Below are positions 30,951 to 42,299 of a stretch of 64,000 bases of DNA, one piece after another. The notes under the pieces were generated by a model, which saw only the letters and a list, made by a program, of their open reading frames with translations, was not told the origin of the DNA and made no database searches. The DNA lies in the NCBI GenBank assembly GCA_900169235.1, contig FWCC01000145.1, positions 62,001 through 126,000 on the forward strand. The letters run 5' to 3'. A program made the position numbers and the translations under genes. The first letter of the stretch is position 1, and the number at the start of each line of letters is the position of its first letter. This DNA is from Zarea fungicola. Taxonomy: Eukaryota > Ascomycota > Sordariomycetes > Hypocreales > Cordycipitaceae.

Positions 30951-32891
30951 ATGAGAGCTGTTCTAGTCGGTGCCCTGGTGGCAATGGCAATTGCCTTCAA
31001 GCCGGTAAGGATTGCGCCGGAATATACCCAGACTCCATTGCCTCTCGCTAACTTTCACGCAGAATAAGGTATGTTTTCTGCGAGAAGAAGATGTGACCGC
31101 TCGGAATCAATACTAAAGAGCCTTGATTTTAAGGGACCGGAATGCAAACTGACTTGTGTACGTGGCTGCCCCGACGCTTACTTCTGCTCATAGCTTGCTT
31201 TGGCATTGCCGTGCTGACAACAAATGATAACAGCGTAATCGAGTTCCAAGGGTGAGTATCAGCAGTAATAAACACATTGGCCTGCTATGGCTTATGTTGC
31301 CCCTGTCTTCTTCCATGGCGCCGAGGAAATCTGGACTAAAATCTCATTATGCAGGAACACTGTGTAAGCCGGCCGAAACGCAACCCATTTAATGCCAAGG
31401 AAACTTCCGACTAACATATTGCGCTAAGCCCGCGTTTCATTACGTTAGAGGAGAAATGAAGACTTGCGCAAATAGCCAGTATGGCTGTACTGACAAAGAC
31501 TTGGTGAGAACATCATCATTCTATTGCAAGGGAGTAAGCACTTTTCTAATCACCAAATAGAATGATTGTGGCGACATGGTAACTCCCCCTCCTCTCTGTG
31601 TTGTCACGGGACCTTGCTACGCCGGTCCTGCAGGGTGCCTTGAAGACAAGACTGGTGCAGATGATGGACTTCCTGCAGGCGAATACGTCGGTCATTGTCC
31701 GGAGCCGAGATCCCCTGAGCAGAAATGCCAGGACTGTCGCGATAGTTGTACGGCTCGATATCCGGCACAACCACCTCAGTTTCAGGCGTGCTTGTCACAG
31801 CGCTGTGTAAGTTTTCTGACTCCCCGTCTAAACTGCCGAGGGCATGCAAAGAAAGGAGAGGCGACTGATAGGTAGTCAAATATAACAGCGGAGCCAATGC
31901 TACGGTGGTCTGCTGTATAAAGTGCAGTATGCTGAGGCCAAGCAACTGTGCTCGAAGGACCATGTGCTGGCAGACGCTGAGTTCCAGCATTGTGTCAAAA
32001 CAACGCTGGTAAGTTTGCCACCAAATCCAAGTTACCTCTTTTACATTATTTTTTTCGGGGCTAACCATGCGGGATGCACACTCGCAGAACGGCACAATTC
32101 CTGACAATTATCGTTGTCTTATGCAGTACGCTGATACAGAAAAATACTGCGAAGAACTTCATTACACACGCGGCGAGGCCGAGTTTCAAGCTTGCATCAA
32201 GAAGCTATTCGTAAGTTTGTCTGCGAAAATCGACAAATCTCCAGGTCAGGGGCAAGCCACTGACATAAGTTTATCAGCACGGCGTATGTTCCAACGAATT
32301 TCGCTGTTCTCCTCAATTCAGAGACGCTCGAAAGTTCTGTAACAAAAAGCATACTATTGGTGGCCCTGATCATCAAAAGTGCATCTCCAATCAGCTGGTT
32401 AGCTCCTATCCGCGATAGACTTTGACTGGGTGGTTTACTGACCCAAATTGCTGTTTTTAGGGTGATACGTGCCCCAAAGACGTGGGCTGCAAGAAGCGTC
32501 ATACCGACGCCAGGGAATACTGCAAAAAGGAGAACAAGTTTGGGGGTCCTGAATTTCAACAGTGTGTCGCTGAAATGCTTGTGAGTAACTAGAGCTGAAG
32601 TCAAATACGGAGCCGATAAGCACCTCTGACTATCGCAATGCAGAATCCATCTTGTCCCAGAGACTTCCAGTGTTCACAGCGACAGCGTGACGCGACCCAG
32701 TACTGCAAGAGCAAGGGCAGCAATGAGGGCTCAGATGAGTTTAACGAATGCATGAAGAATACTCCCGTACGTATTAATTCCCAGCTGCTCGCCGCACGAT
32801 AAAAATACTATATTCTGATAACTTGACCTCGCAACAGAAAGATATCTGCGCTGAGACAGCCGCCACCGGATTTGGGACCGAAGAGCTATGA
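30951..32891 (+). CDS. Secreted cysteine-rich protein built from phase-0 micro-exons and tandem module exons
   Basis: My model has 13 exons, all phase 0, about 352 residues. Exons: 30951-31004, 31063-31068, 31134-31157, 31234-31251, 31355-31363, 31462-31503, 31561-31806, 31889-32008, 32088-32210, 32278-32397, 32461-32580, 32644-32766 and 32838-32891. Exon 1 encodes a signal peptide (MRAVLVGALVAMAIAFKP). The next small exons (6-42 nt) are less certain. The 246-nt exon is rich in Cys and Gly/Pro. The five following exons, each 120 or 123 nt, encode one module each; the clearest have the spacing C-x5-C-x10-C-x13-C and the hallmark (E)FQxC near the end, for example GGPEFQQCVAEML and DAEFQHCVKTTL. 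Because every exon is symmetrical, any could be skipped without a frameshift. I do not recognise the family. Effector-like or extracellular binding roles are conceivable. Confidence 0.72.
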
Positions 32892-34525
32892 TACAGCTTC
32901 ATTAAAGTGCTCATAGAATATTCCTTTTGTCTTCGGTGAAGATGGAGCTTTCATCAGCTTCTGCTCTGTCTTGAGATTTAAAGTCACGTGAGCGTGACAA
33001 TATTAGATGGTTGTACCCAATGGCCTACATGCAATTCAAATTCACTCTCGCAGTGCCATTACCATGACCACAGGTCTAGCCTGGCAGTCACGGAATCTTT
33101 TCACGTTGTAGTGCTTGTGGCGGTTTTTCTGACTGTAAAAGTTTGTCACGTAAAACTCCCACAAACAGTAGCTGCCTCGATGCATAGTTTTTCTCATTTT
33201 CTCTTTAATATGTGTTGGAAAATATGAGCTTTGGCTGCTTTATCACAACTAGAGTTTGCTCAGAGAAGAGTGCTTAAGCTGTTGTTACTAAATCTGCCGA
33301 CTGAGCGTCTCCTCAATCGTTCGCTTCTGGTTAAACTCGTCCGGGAGAATAAAGACGACCAAAATCATGATAGACCCACGTTATTATCAATACCATTTAC
33401 AGACCATCTCAATGGCATGAGCAAGATGTAGGAAGCACAGCGGACTACTCAAAAGGGCCGTTTTAACATTTTCGTAGTCGCCGGCAAGGCAGAAACGAGG
33501 CGTTAATAAGGCGAAGGCGTGCCGGTGGCGGCACCAACTCTGCCAATTACGGGAAACGAGCGGGTATGCGAAACATGATTCCAAATGGAGACTTATTGAG
33601 GTCCCTGTGTCCGTGTAAGGTTGTTGGCATGATATGGGCTTGTTCTTTCCTAAACAGTGTAACTCAAACCAGGAAGCTACTTTTGGCCGAAAATAGGGTC
33701 TTTGAAAGATCCGACCGCGGTCTAATTTATACGTTACATTATGGGTTTAATTGGCTTTTGCCTTCGGATGCGTCGGTAATCACTAGATCCGGCAATTGAT
33801 ATGAACGCATGGCGGTTTGGCTGACGATGCATCACGGCCTCAATACAGCACTCTAGTTGCTCACTTTATTTTTCTATTAGTTACTGTAGCCAGCACTATA
33901 ATGGCAGTGGCAGCATGGCTGTCATATAACCCTAACCCTGTTAGCCTATCATGGTTCCTGCAAACCTACCCATTAGCCAGCCACGTCATTTTTGTTCCAG
34001 ACTGTACATACGTATTCCCAGCACCAACGAGCCAGCGAGCCAGCGAGTCAGCGAGTCAGTTGAGGCTAATCCCGAAGCCAGCGAGTCAGCTATTTATTTA
34101 GAGTTGTTTCCAGGGCCTTGAAGAGGCAAAGCTAAGGCTTGTAGCCTGAGATGGCATACCCTGTGCTGTGGGTTTTTGACTTACCAGAGGGCTGCATTCA
34201 GAGCCTCGTTGGTTCGGATGATGTTGCCATTTTAGTTACACGGGTTCTCCTAGTGCCCCGCAGAGGTGGTTTTATTATCAAGCCTTGGTGTGGCTGGCCT
34301 TGTTTTTTTTTTTGGCGCAACAGTTGTCAGGATTCACCGCTAAAATCTCACCACTAGGGAGTGTGGTGGGTGCTCACACGTGTACGCCTTTCGAGTGGCA
34401 TAAAAGCTTCTTTGTCACTTCTGGTAGACAGCTCACTGTCACTCCTACTCCTCCTCCTCTATTTCTCTCAAAATTAACCTACAGACTTTTTTTTTTTTTT
34501 TTTGAAAAAGCACTGTTAAATAAAC
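32892..34525. other. Gene-free interval with an octamer repeat and poly-T tract
   Basis: No coherent gene. A short tandem array of the octamer CCAGCGAG/TCAGCGAG lies at about 34030-34060, with a partial second cluster at 34077-34091. A T18 run (about 34486-34503) ends shortly before the FAD oxidase start and may mark its core promoter. Confidence 0.45.
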
Positions 34526-35995
34526 ATGTCTACCAAACTTCCATTCCAATGCAAATTCACAGTTCCCGAGCCATCCGCCGCCTTGGACGACGTGATATCT
34601 CGGTGGTCCGAAACCAGAGTCGAAAAGCCAGCCATCGTGGTTGTTCCTGACTCAGAGCACGATATCATTGAAGCTGTACGCTATGCCCAGGAGAATGACC
34701 TCTGTATTCTACCTGCTGCTGGCGGCCATGGGTCGTACGTATCAGTGACACCCGCAACACTGTACCTGGACCTAAAGCACTTCGATTCGATCACTCTAAA
34801 CGAAGAGGAGCAGACAGTCACTGTAGGGGGTGGTGTTATCACGAAACAACTAGTCGATGCTTGCTCGGATAAAGGCTACTACACCTGTTGGCCGAACAGC
34901 AACGCAGTTGGAGTCGTTGGCTTTGCCATGGGGATGGGTAATGTAAGCTAGTTTGATTGCGAAACTCTTAAAGGCACTTTTCGGAATGCTAACCGTACAC
35001 AGCATGCACTTAAGGGCGTCCGTGGCATGGCGGCGGACTTTATTGTCTCCTTTCGAATCATCACTGCCGAAGGGAAAGTACTTGAGCTCAGCAGCGCCAG
35101 CAGCGGAGATAAACTGGACCTGTTCAATGCCCTCCGTGGTGCTGGTCATGGTCTTGGCGTCATCACATCTTTGACGCTCAAATTATTTCCTGTGGCCAGC
35201 CTGAATTTGCAAAATGGCGATTCCTACTGGGTGCGAAAGCTTATTTTCCCTGGTTCAAAGATAAAGACTGTTGCATCTCTGTTTGCCAATCTGCCGGAGC
35301 CTTCTCCCCAGGCCATGGCTGTGGTTGTGTTCACTCGCAGTCCACCAAACACTCCTGCACCTGGGAGCCCGCTGATAATACTTTCCTATTCTTACTTCGG
35401 ACCAGCGAAAGATGGAGAGAGTGCAGCAAAGATTCTCTTGGATGAACAGTCGATCAGCGAAGCAATCAGTTCAGACACCGTCAGCGTACCACTCCGTCAT
35501 ATGAACGCCGCCTTTGAATCATTCAACACACACGGTGGATATAAAGGAATACATACAGCCTTCCTGAAGCGCATTTCCGCCGAGACCATCAAAAAGGTTT
35601 ATCGGCAATGGCATGCTCTGACTGACTCTGATGAGATGTCAAAGACTCAATTGGTATTAGCAAGCTCGAATGCTGCTGAAGCCGTTTCTTTAGGCGAATC
35701 GGTACAAGGGAAAACACCCTTTGTTCAGGGACGAGATGAAGGTGTGGCGGTCGTCGCGAGCACCTATGGCAATACCCCAGAAAGCAGCCAGCCATTGGCT
35801 GCGTATGTAAAAGAGCTGTTCGATCTATGTGACTACGAAGCCACGCCATTGGAAGGAATAACTGGAGTATTGAAAGATCCATTCATGCGAGGACAGTTGA
35901 AATTGATTCGACGCGACGATCAGCTTGCGAAACTGAAGAGCATCAAGGACATTTGGGACCCATCCGGATTGTTCTGGTCTCCTTACTTTAAATAA
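34526..35995 (+). CDS. FAD-linked oxidoreductase (BBE/PCMH-type)
   Basis: Exons 34526-34942 and 35003-35995 join across a 60-nt intron (phase 0) to give 469 residues. The N-terminal half is a PCMH-type FAD-binding domain: PAIVVVPDSEHDIIEAVRYA, AAGGHGSYVS (the GGHG turn where the flavin is held), TVTVGGGV and NAVGVVGFAMGMGNHALKG. The C-terminus, IKDIWDPSGLFWSPYF, is the usual BBE-like ending. No signal peptide, so an intracellular enzyme is likely, unlike secreted oligosaccharide oxidases. Fungal members oxidise alkaloids, polyketides or sugars and are common in secondary metabolite clusters. The substrate cannot be inferred here. Confidence 0.86.
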
Positions 35996-37009
35996 ATTCG
36001 TTGGGCTTACATCTGATGCAACTCAAACTCACGTTAGCTTCAGTTGAAACAAAAATGAAAAACACTTCAGATCCTGCTTAGCCACGGTCCTGTTCTCAAA
36101 TTGTACAGGAACTCGTCATCATTGCTGTGTAGCATGACGGGCACTGCAGATAACTCGATAGGTTAGCAATGCAGTTCAATGTATCTATACAGTTTCATAA
36201 GTAGTCTTCAACTTGAATTCTACAACACTCGAATTCATGGACCCGAGGTACTTGAGCGAGGGGCGGCCCCAGCAAACCCTGACCAATACTTAGTCCTGCA
36301 CAGAGAAGATCAGATGAGAGCCTTTTGTAGCTTCATAGGAATATTGTGGTTGTAGCTTACTGTTGTTGAGTTGAAAATATTTGTGTGAATAGTCTAATCC
36401 CATTCAGCCATGGTAAGTGAGGAGAAGGCAAATATATATATATATGCATGGGACAGGACAGCAACAGCTATCCAACGCCATTACCATCCTGCTCGCCTCT
36501 CGGGCATTCTACAACATTCACATACATATCATCGTTTATGAAAATGTACTTTGTGATGAAATCATTTCGAATGGAGTTGTTACAGGGCGGTTAGCAACCA
36601 AAAGGTGTGCCATTGCTTGTAACCCTGCGCTACCACACAAGCTATGTGAGCAGCGGTTCCCAGAAGGCTATCCGACCTTCATGGTGTCAATTTTCTCATG
36701 CTAATGCAGACTATTGTTCAAGAACTACCATCGATCTAACCAGTTTGCCCGGTCGCTAGTTACCTGGATCGCCAGTTGACACCTAAAATGCCCGGTCAAG
36801 ATCTGTTCGAAGTTACTAACTGGCAGTGCATGCAAGGCTTTAAAAACCAACAACCTTGTACTTCTGACTGGAGAGGACCACGGGAAAGAGACGCTAAAAT
36901 TCATGCCGGCCGGTCCGAACGGATAAGTAAAACATTGCAACTAACGAATAAAAGACGAGCTAGGTTACACTAGACCAGAGAAGTGGTGCCTATGTCCTGG
37001 TAATGCCGC
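35996..37009. other. Intergenic, no supportable gene
   Basis: About 1 kb of AT-rich DNA after the FAD oxidase, with only short isolated ORFs and an (AT)n run near 36430. Confidence 0.4.
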
Positions 37010-37310
37010 AAAAAAGTCCATTCATTTCGGTATTTCGTTATTTAAAGTGGGTTTATATATGAAATGTAAGTCTGTACTAGGGACCCAGACCCTGGTGATA
37101 TGCAGGAGAGCCTTATTATTTTTGAAAATACGTTACCGGTTAGTCATTACGAACGCAAAAAGAATCATAGTCTCGTACTGATTCTCACTGTATCCACGCT
37201 TATTCTCGAAAATGATCAGGATACACAGAACGTATAGGAGGACGAACCTCGTGGGTTTTTTATACCTGTTCCCACATTAAATAACGAAATAACGAAATAA
37301 GCACGTTTTT
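37010..37310. mobile_element. MITE-like element with about 28-bp terminal inverted repeats
   Basis: The left arm at 37024-37051 begins ATTTCGGTATTTCGTTATTT. The right arm, read in reverse complement from 37298 to 37271, begins ATTTCGTTATTTCGTTATTT. They match at 26 of 28 positions and both run on to GTGGG. Weaker similarity extends outward to AAAAA-GT-C at both ends, giving a ~300 bp element. It carries no ORF of note. A 14-bp piece of the arm (ATTTCGTTATTTAA) recurs alone at 40080-40093. I could not define a target-site duplication. Confidence 0.65.
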
Positions 37311-37618
37311 ATGTTTGGTTACAATATCAGGACCTTATCCCGAGGCAGTCGGCTCTTACCCGCGATCTCCGCTCATCTATGACTCGCCGTAACTGTGAGG
37401 GCAACAATAAGCGCTAATGAGGTTAAACACGTCTTATCTTCCGGTTGTTAGGCCGGCATTCACTCGTACAGGGGATTTCGCGTTCCCTCGCACACTAAAT
37501 TCTGCCCACGGACGTCGTAGTATAAATATACCTACGTATACTCCCTAATAAAGTCCCCAGCAGTCGCACACACCACTTTTATTCCTTCCAAGGCCCTCCG
37601 TCACAATAGAGATTAAAA

Positions 37619-38669
37619 ATGGCTGCGTACGACGCCAAAATGGTGTTTGACCAGGCTGTTGGTGCCCACGAGGTAAATCCAGCATTCTCTTCAACCCGGA
37701 CCTCACAACTACTGTCTCTCTCACACGCACGTTTTATCAGGACTGCTACACGAAAAATGGCCCGCACATTTCTCCTCTGGGACGGGCGGTTCCCGGCGGA
37801 TACATCATGTCACTTGCCATGCTGGCAGCATACAAGACGCTGAAGCCAAATTTTCAAATCCATCATCTTACGGCCCAATTTTTGGCTCCCGGCACGAAGA
37901 ACTTGCCACTAATTTTTTATGTTGCCCGCACCAGTGACAAGGGGAATAATGCGACCAGGGTCGTCTCTGTGTTTCAAGACGGCGTCGTCATCGATACGAT
38001 GACTATGGCATTCGAGCGACAGCTCCCTGTGGAAAGCTTAACAATGTCGTATCAGTCTCAAATTCCCGGGGGCATCAGCCCTCCGATTGATGATGGCCTT
38101 AATGATCTCAAATGGATTTACAATGGGCTCATCCACGGCCAAAATGTGAAGAGAAAAATGAGTATGTTGAAGAGAAAAATCCAGGCTACTGACAAATCAT
38201 CTGATGGGACTCGGAAACAGACTCTAGCAATATTGTCGACAATGCAACTCGCCAGTGGTTGAAAATGAGCCATGTGGCCGCAGACGCATCCATTGAAGTG
38301 CACCATGGGGCCTTGGCATTTCTATCGGACCTTTTCATCGTGGATTCACCTATTCGATTGCTCAACTTGCAAGTTGGTATGGGCGAGGGCAAGGTGGGTT
38401 CAACGCAGGACAACTCACCTTATGACGTGCGGACGACAAAAGACCACTCAATGGTGGGTGATCCTCGCAAAGCGCAACCATCGGATGTGAAAATTATGAC
38501 GACGCTTAACCACACGATTCATTTCCATAATGCGAACTTGGTAAAGGCGGATGAATGGATCTTCATGGAGTGCTACACGTCTTATGCACATGGTAGACGG
38601 GCTTTGATTCACTCGAAGCTCTATTCACGAGATGGCAGCCTCCTCGCAGTTTGCTCACAGGAGGTTTGA
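37619..38669 (+). CDS. Acyl-CoA thioesterase, TesB/ACOT8-like double hotdog
   Basis: Exons 37619-37672, 37741-38161 and 38221-38669 join across introns of 68 and 59 nt to give 307 residues, the family's usual length. Landmarks are the N-terminal hotdog GRAVPGGYIMSLAMLAAYKT and FLAPGTKNLPLIFYV, and the second hotdog DASIEVHHGALAFLSD, TTLNHTIHFHN and DEWIFMECYTSYAHGRRALI. What looks like a frameshift at about 38200 is a normal intron (GTATGT donor, CTGAC branch, CAG acceptor). TesB-type enzymes hydrolyse acyl-CoAs, often in peroxisomes. The C-terminus (VCSQEV) is not a PTS1 signal. It is isolated from the other acyl-CoA genes by about 18 kb. Confidence 0.86.
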
Positions 38670-41600
38670 CCCCTTTTGCAGCCACCGCTGAGCAAGTAAA
38701 GGCTAACAGTCTTAGGGCCACTTTCGATTTAATAGTAGAACCCCAGCACATAAGCTCAAGGGCAACTTGTAGTATGACATGGGTAGGCAGCAGTTTCTAC
38801 GCGAACATTCGACCTGTTCCAATTTTAGGTCGATTACATCAACTATCAACCGCTAAACTCGGTTGATTACCAAAAGAATGACACCTATAATTTACGGATT
38901 TTTACTCCGTAACTTGCCCATATCTTTTACTTGCAATGGATATTGCGGTACTGGCACGATGCGTCCGCTATTTTATTCTTGTTGGATAGCTGTTCCTGCT
39001 TTCTTTCCTTGCAGGTGTAAAGATGAGCCTAGAATCACAGTAGTCTTTCTGATCTTATCCTACGCTATTTCGTCCATGCCCTTTGTTATCCGCGTACATC
39101 TCAAAGCATATCGCTGTTTGCCGGCAGCCATATGTAACAGGAACTGTTAGACGTATGTATCAATGCCAGCGCTTTCGCTGCCAAAAAAAAAAATATATTC
39201 ATATGTCATCTTATAGATCGCTGGCAAGAAAATGCAGCAACATATGTCAAGCTTGTGAGGATGCATTGGAAGTATTCGGCATGTATGCTATTAAGCTCCA
39301 TTATCATCGACCCAGAAGCTGTGGTATATTTCCGGAACTGAGGAAGCTTGAAATCCTATACTAATAAGACTCAAGCGGCATTTCTATATATCTTGAGTAC
39401 GGTTCAGGATTACTGGGCTCCGCGAAGGACACAGAATACTATTCGGAGGCAGGTTTACATCTCGAACCAATTCCATCAGGTCGATACTCATCATCAGTCT
39501 AGCTAACAGCCTCTGCCTCTGATTGCGCATATATTTACAGATAGTGTCGGAATTTCACAGGATTATATCTTTGATAGGGAAGAAATGCATGCGTGTGGCT
39601 GTTGAGGAGCACAGCGATCGAGGTCCGAGCCTTTGAACTACAACGGCACCAGATTTGTTGCGACAGAGAGAGGCTTCAGGAAAACCAGCACAATGTAGAT
39701 AAATTTCGTCAAATTGCTAAGTAAGTCAACAAATGCGTTCAAAATGACATCTAATTGGCAACCCTTCATCTCCCCTCAGTAGATTCCTTCACCGTCTGAT
39801 GTTTTGAGTTGCGGGAGGTATTTAGGGATGAGAGCGTAATCTATCAACATCACATACAATACAGAACGTTCTCACTATTACAATTCACGCAATATATTCT
39901 TAGTTAGTCCCCATAATTAAGCGAAAATCCGGGCAGAGCTTGATGGACCTCGGCTTCGCCGTTCAAGTATCGAGAGAAGACTTAGAAAATGCAGAGTAGT
40001 AACTGGAATATACTAGCCGAATGAATTCAAAATGATATTACGAGAAATTTACGGAACCTTTGAAGAGTTTGAGATGCCAATTTCGTTATTTAACGCCACG
40101 GATGAGAGGTCTGTTCTCACTGTGTGTTAGGACACCGCAGAACTGTGCCGAGGATGTAAAAGTAACCGTGGCAAATTCTTACAATGAAATGATGATAAGC
40201 ATATGATTGGTTATCGCTTTCAAGGCTGAAATATTAAATGTGGTCTGCATAGTTGAAGATGCAGGTCACTGCCAAGATGTGTGCCGGAGACCTCGGCAAG
40301 CTCCACCACAATACATGCAATCATTGACCAGCTATTTCCCACGCCTAGATTTAGTTAAAACCTGGGGGATTATCTCAACGGCTCCAACGTCTTGGCTCCG
40401 ACTTGACTCGGGATTTCACGCCGTCGGCATCGTCTGTAGTAACCGCGGACCACAAGTAAGACCTTGTGTGGCGAAGAGAGTGACGCTGCCAGCTCAGCCT
40501 CAAAATTTAATGCATAAGATACACAGCTTCATGCGGAGAGGGCTGCAAGTAGGTGGGATGCAAAAGTGAGCACTCGGCCGAGATGAGCCGAGTTCAGCCT
40601 CATTATTGAGCTGGTTCCGAATCTACATCGTTGCAGTAATCGGGGAACTTAATTAAGTGTAAAACTATGCATCGCGGAGAAAGTCGGTACGGCCTCTATG
40701 AATAAATGGTGGAGCGAGCGACAGATCACCCATGTCGGGCCAATAGCAGCAGTGCGATTGTCGTTGTTGAAGCGTGTGTCGGCATTTTCGACCGGCATTT
40801 GGATGAAATTTTATGGGCTGATGCTACGCAGTAACTAAAATCTTGGAAATTCGTGAGGCGTCATGTTGGGCGGCGCCGTCCTAGGCGTCTCGCTGGGCTG
40901 TTTGACTGCATCGACTTATTTCAGTTCGTCCAGACAGTCGCCACATAATATAGCTTTTTGCCTCGGTATCTGCGATGCTTCCTAGAGCCGCCATTGGCGA
41001 ATCGCCCAACGCCAATCGCACTGCCTGGACTGGAGCCGCAGACGCCTTCTGTAGGAGATTTAACCCCATATGGCTATTGATCCGTGAAAACAGCCAGCAA
41101 CTGGTGTCGGAGATGGGGGTTCTCATGGAGCAAGTCACCTGGTCCGGACTTTGGCAAAGTCTTGGCTGGCTTGCTGCTAACCTACTTGCAGTCTAAGGTT
41201 TCAGCCAAAACAGGCCTTTCCCCAGACGCCGACATCTGTGTCCACTGTCCAGCTTGCAAGCCTCTCGGACCGCCGTACGCCACCAGTTTGTCTAGGCCAC
41301 TTCAAGATTATTTTTCTGATCCCTGCCCGACCACCGGAGGGAAGTTTTGGGGTTCTCAAATCTGAGGTTGAATGAGCTGCACGGGACTAGTACCCAAAGC
41401 GTAGTGGAAATACGGAGTACAGTAAGCTTCATATAATTTTGGTAAAATTAGGATTCGGCCCCCCCGCATAAAGGCGCCGGTTTGGAGATGCAAGCGAGCC
41501 TCGCCTAGAGGAAATAGTTACAGGGCCTCGTTATTAGCTCCAGTTCGTGCCTACTACATCATCATGGCCTGAGTCATCGGGGGGCAGCTGCATTCAGGTC

Positions 41601-42299
41601 TGGGGATGGGGGAATGGGGAATGGGGGAATCCCTGTTGTGGGATGAGGCGACGAGCTGTGCATGCTTTTGCCCAGCAACTCAAGCATCTTGGCAGGCGGT
41701 CATGACTTCCTGTTGCGAAGACTTTGCCTACAGGTGGATGATGAGCCACGCGTAGAACCAAGAAGAGGGTGGACTGGAGAGAACGCCAAGAGCATCGGCG
41801 TGGCACACTAGTGAAATGTCGACCCATGTAGCGCCAAAACTTTGTCAAATTAAGCTTAACACACCCGTAGGTTCCCCCACCATGTTGGGGTTTTGGGGGA
41901 TGGATACCGTCGTGGCGTTGGACCACCTTTGGGCTATGCTATTGATCGCTACTCCAGACTGGACTCCAGAGTTCTAGAGTTCAATACCGTTCCCAGATTG
42001 CGGGGTAATGCGACAAAGGGTACGGTGTAGAAGGAGTAGCTATGACATGACCCCTGGAATGTGACCGGTGCTCTCTGAGGAACAGGTCCATGGGTCAGAC
42101 CTTGCTCCAGAGTATAATAAAAGATCCTCCCCACGCCGTTGTTAATTAAACCGGTTCAGTCTCTCTATTCATCATTGATACCCTCCTGTCGTTGTTACAC
42201 TGTCCCATCTTCCTGTCCTCCTCACCTCCACCCATCCTTGTCTCACTTGTAAACCTTTCCAAAAAGAATTGCGAAAGAAAATATAGTGGCAGAGGAAAA
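38670..42299. other. 3.6 kb gene-poor stretch
   Basis: No gene I can support. Around 39410-39830 there are exon-like pieces: a coiled-coil-like stretch FELQRHQICCDRERLQENQH ends at a GTAAGT donor that joins in phase to a short final exon, and a second frame nearby also reads as protein. They do not assemble into one model. A MITE-arm fragment is at 40080-40093. ORFs near 40200-40570 and 40900-41370 start at non-ATG codons or lack domains. The last ~150 bp is the CT-rich leader of the MFS gene. Confidence 0.4.

Noticed and set aside
38180..38262. Apparent frameshift in the TesB thioesterase
   Set aside because: A canonical 59-nt intron (38162-38220) with GTATGT donor and CAG acceptor restores the frame, so the gene is intact.
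40207..40569. 120-codon ORF in the gene-poor stretch
   Set aside because: Starts at a non-ATG codon and has no protein-like features.
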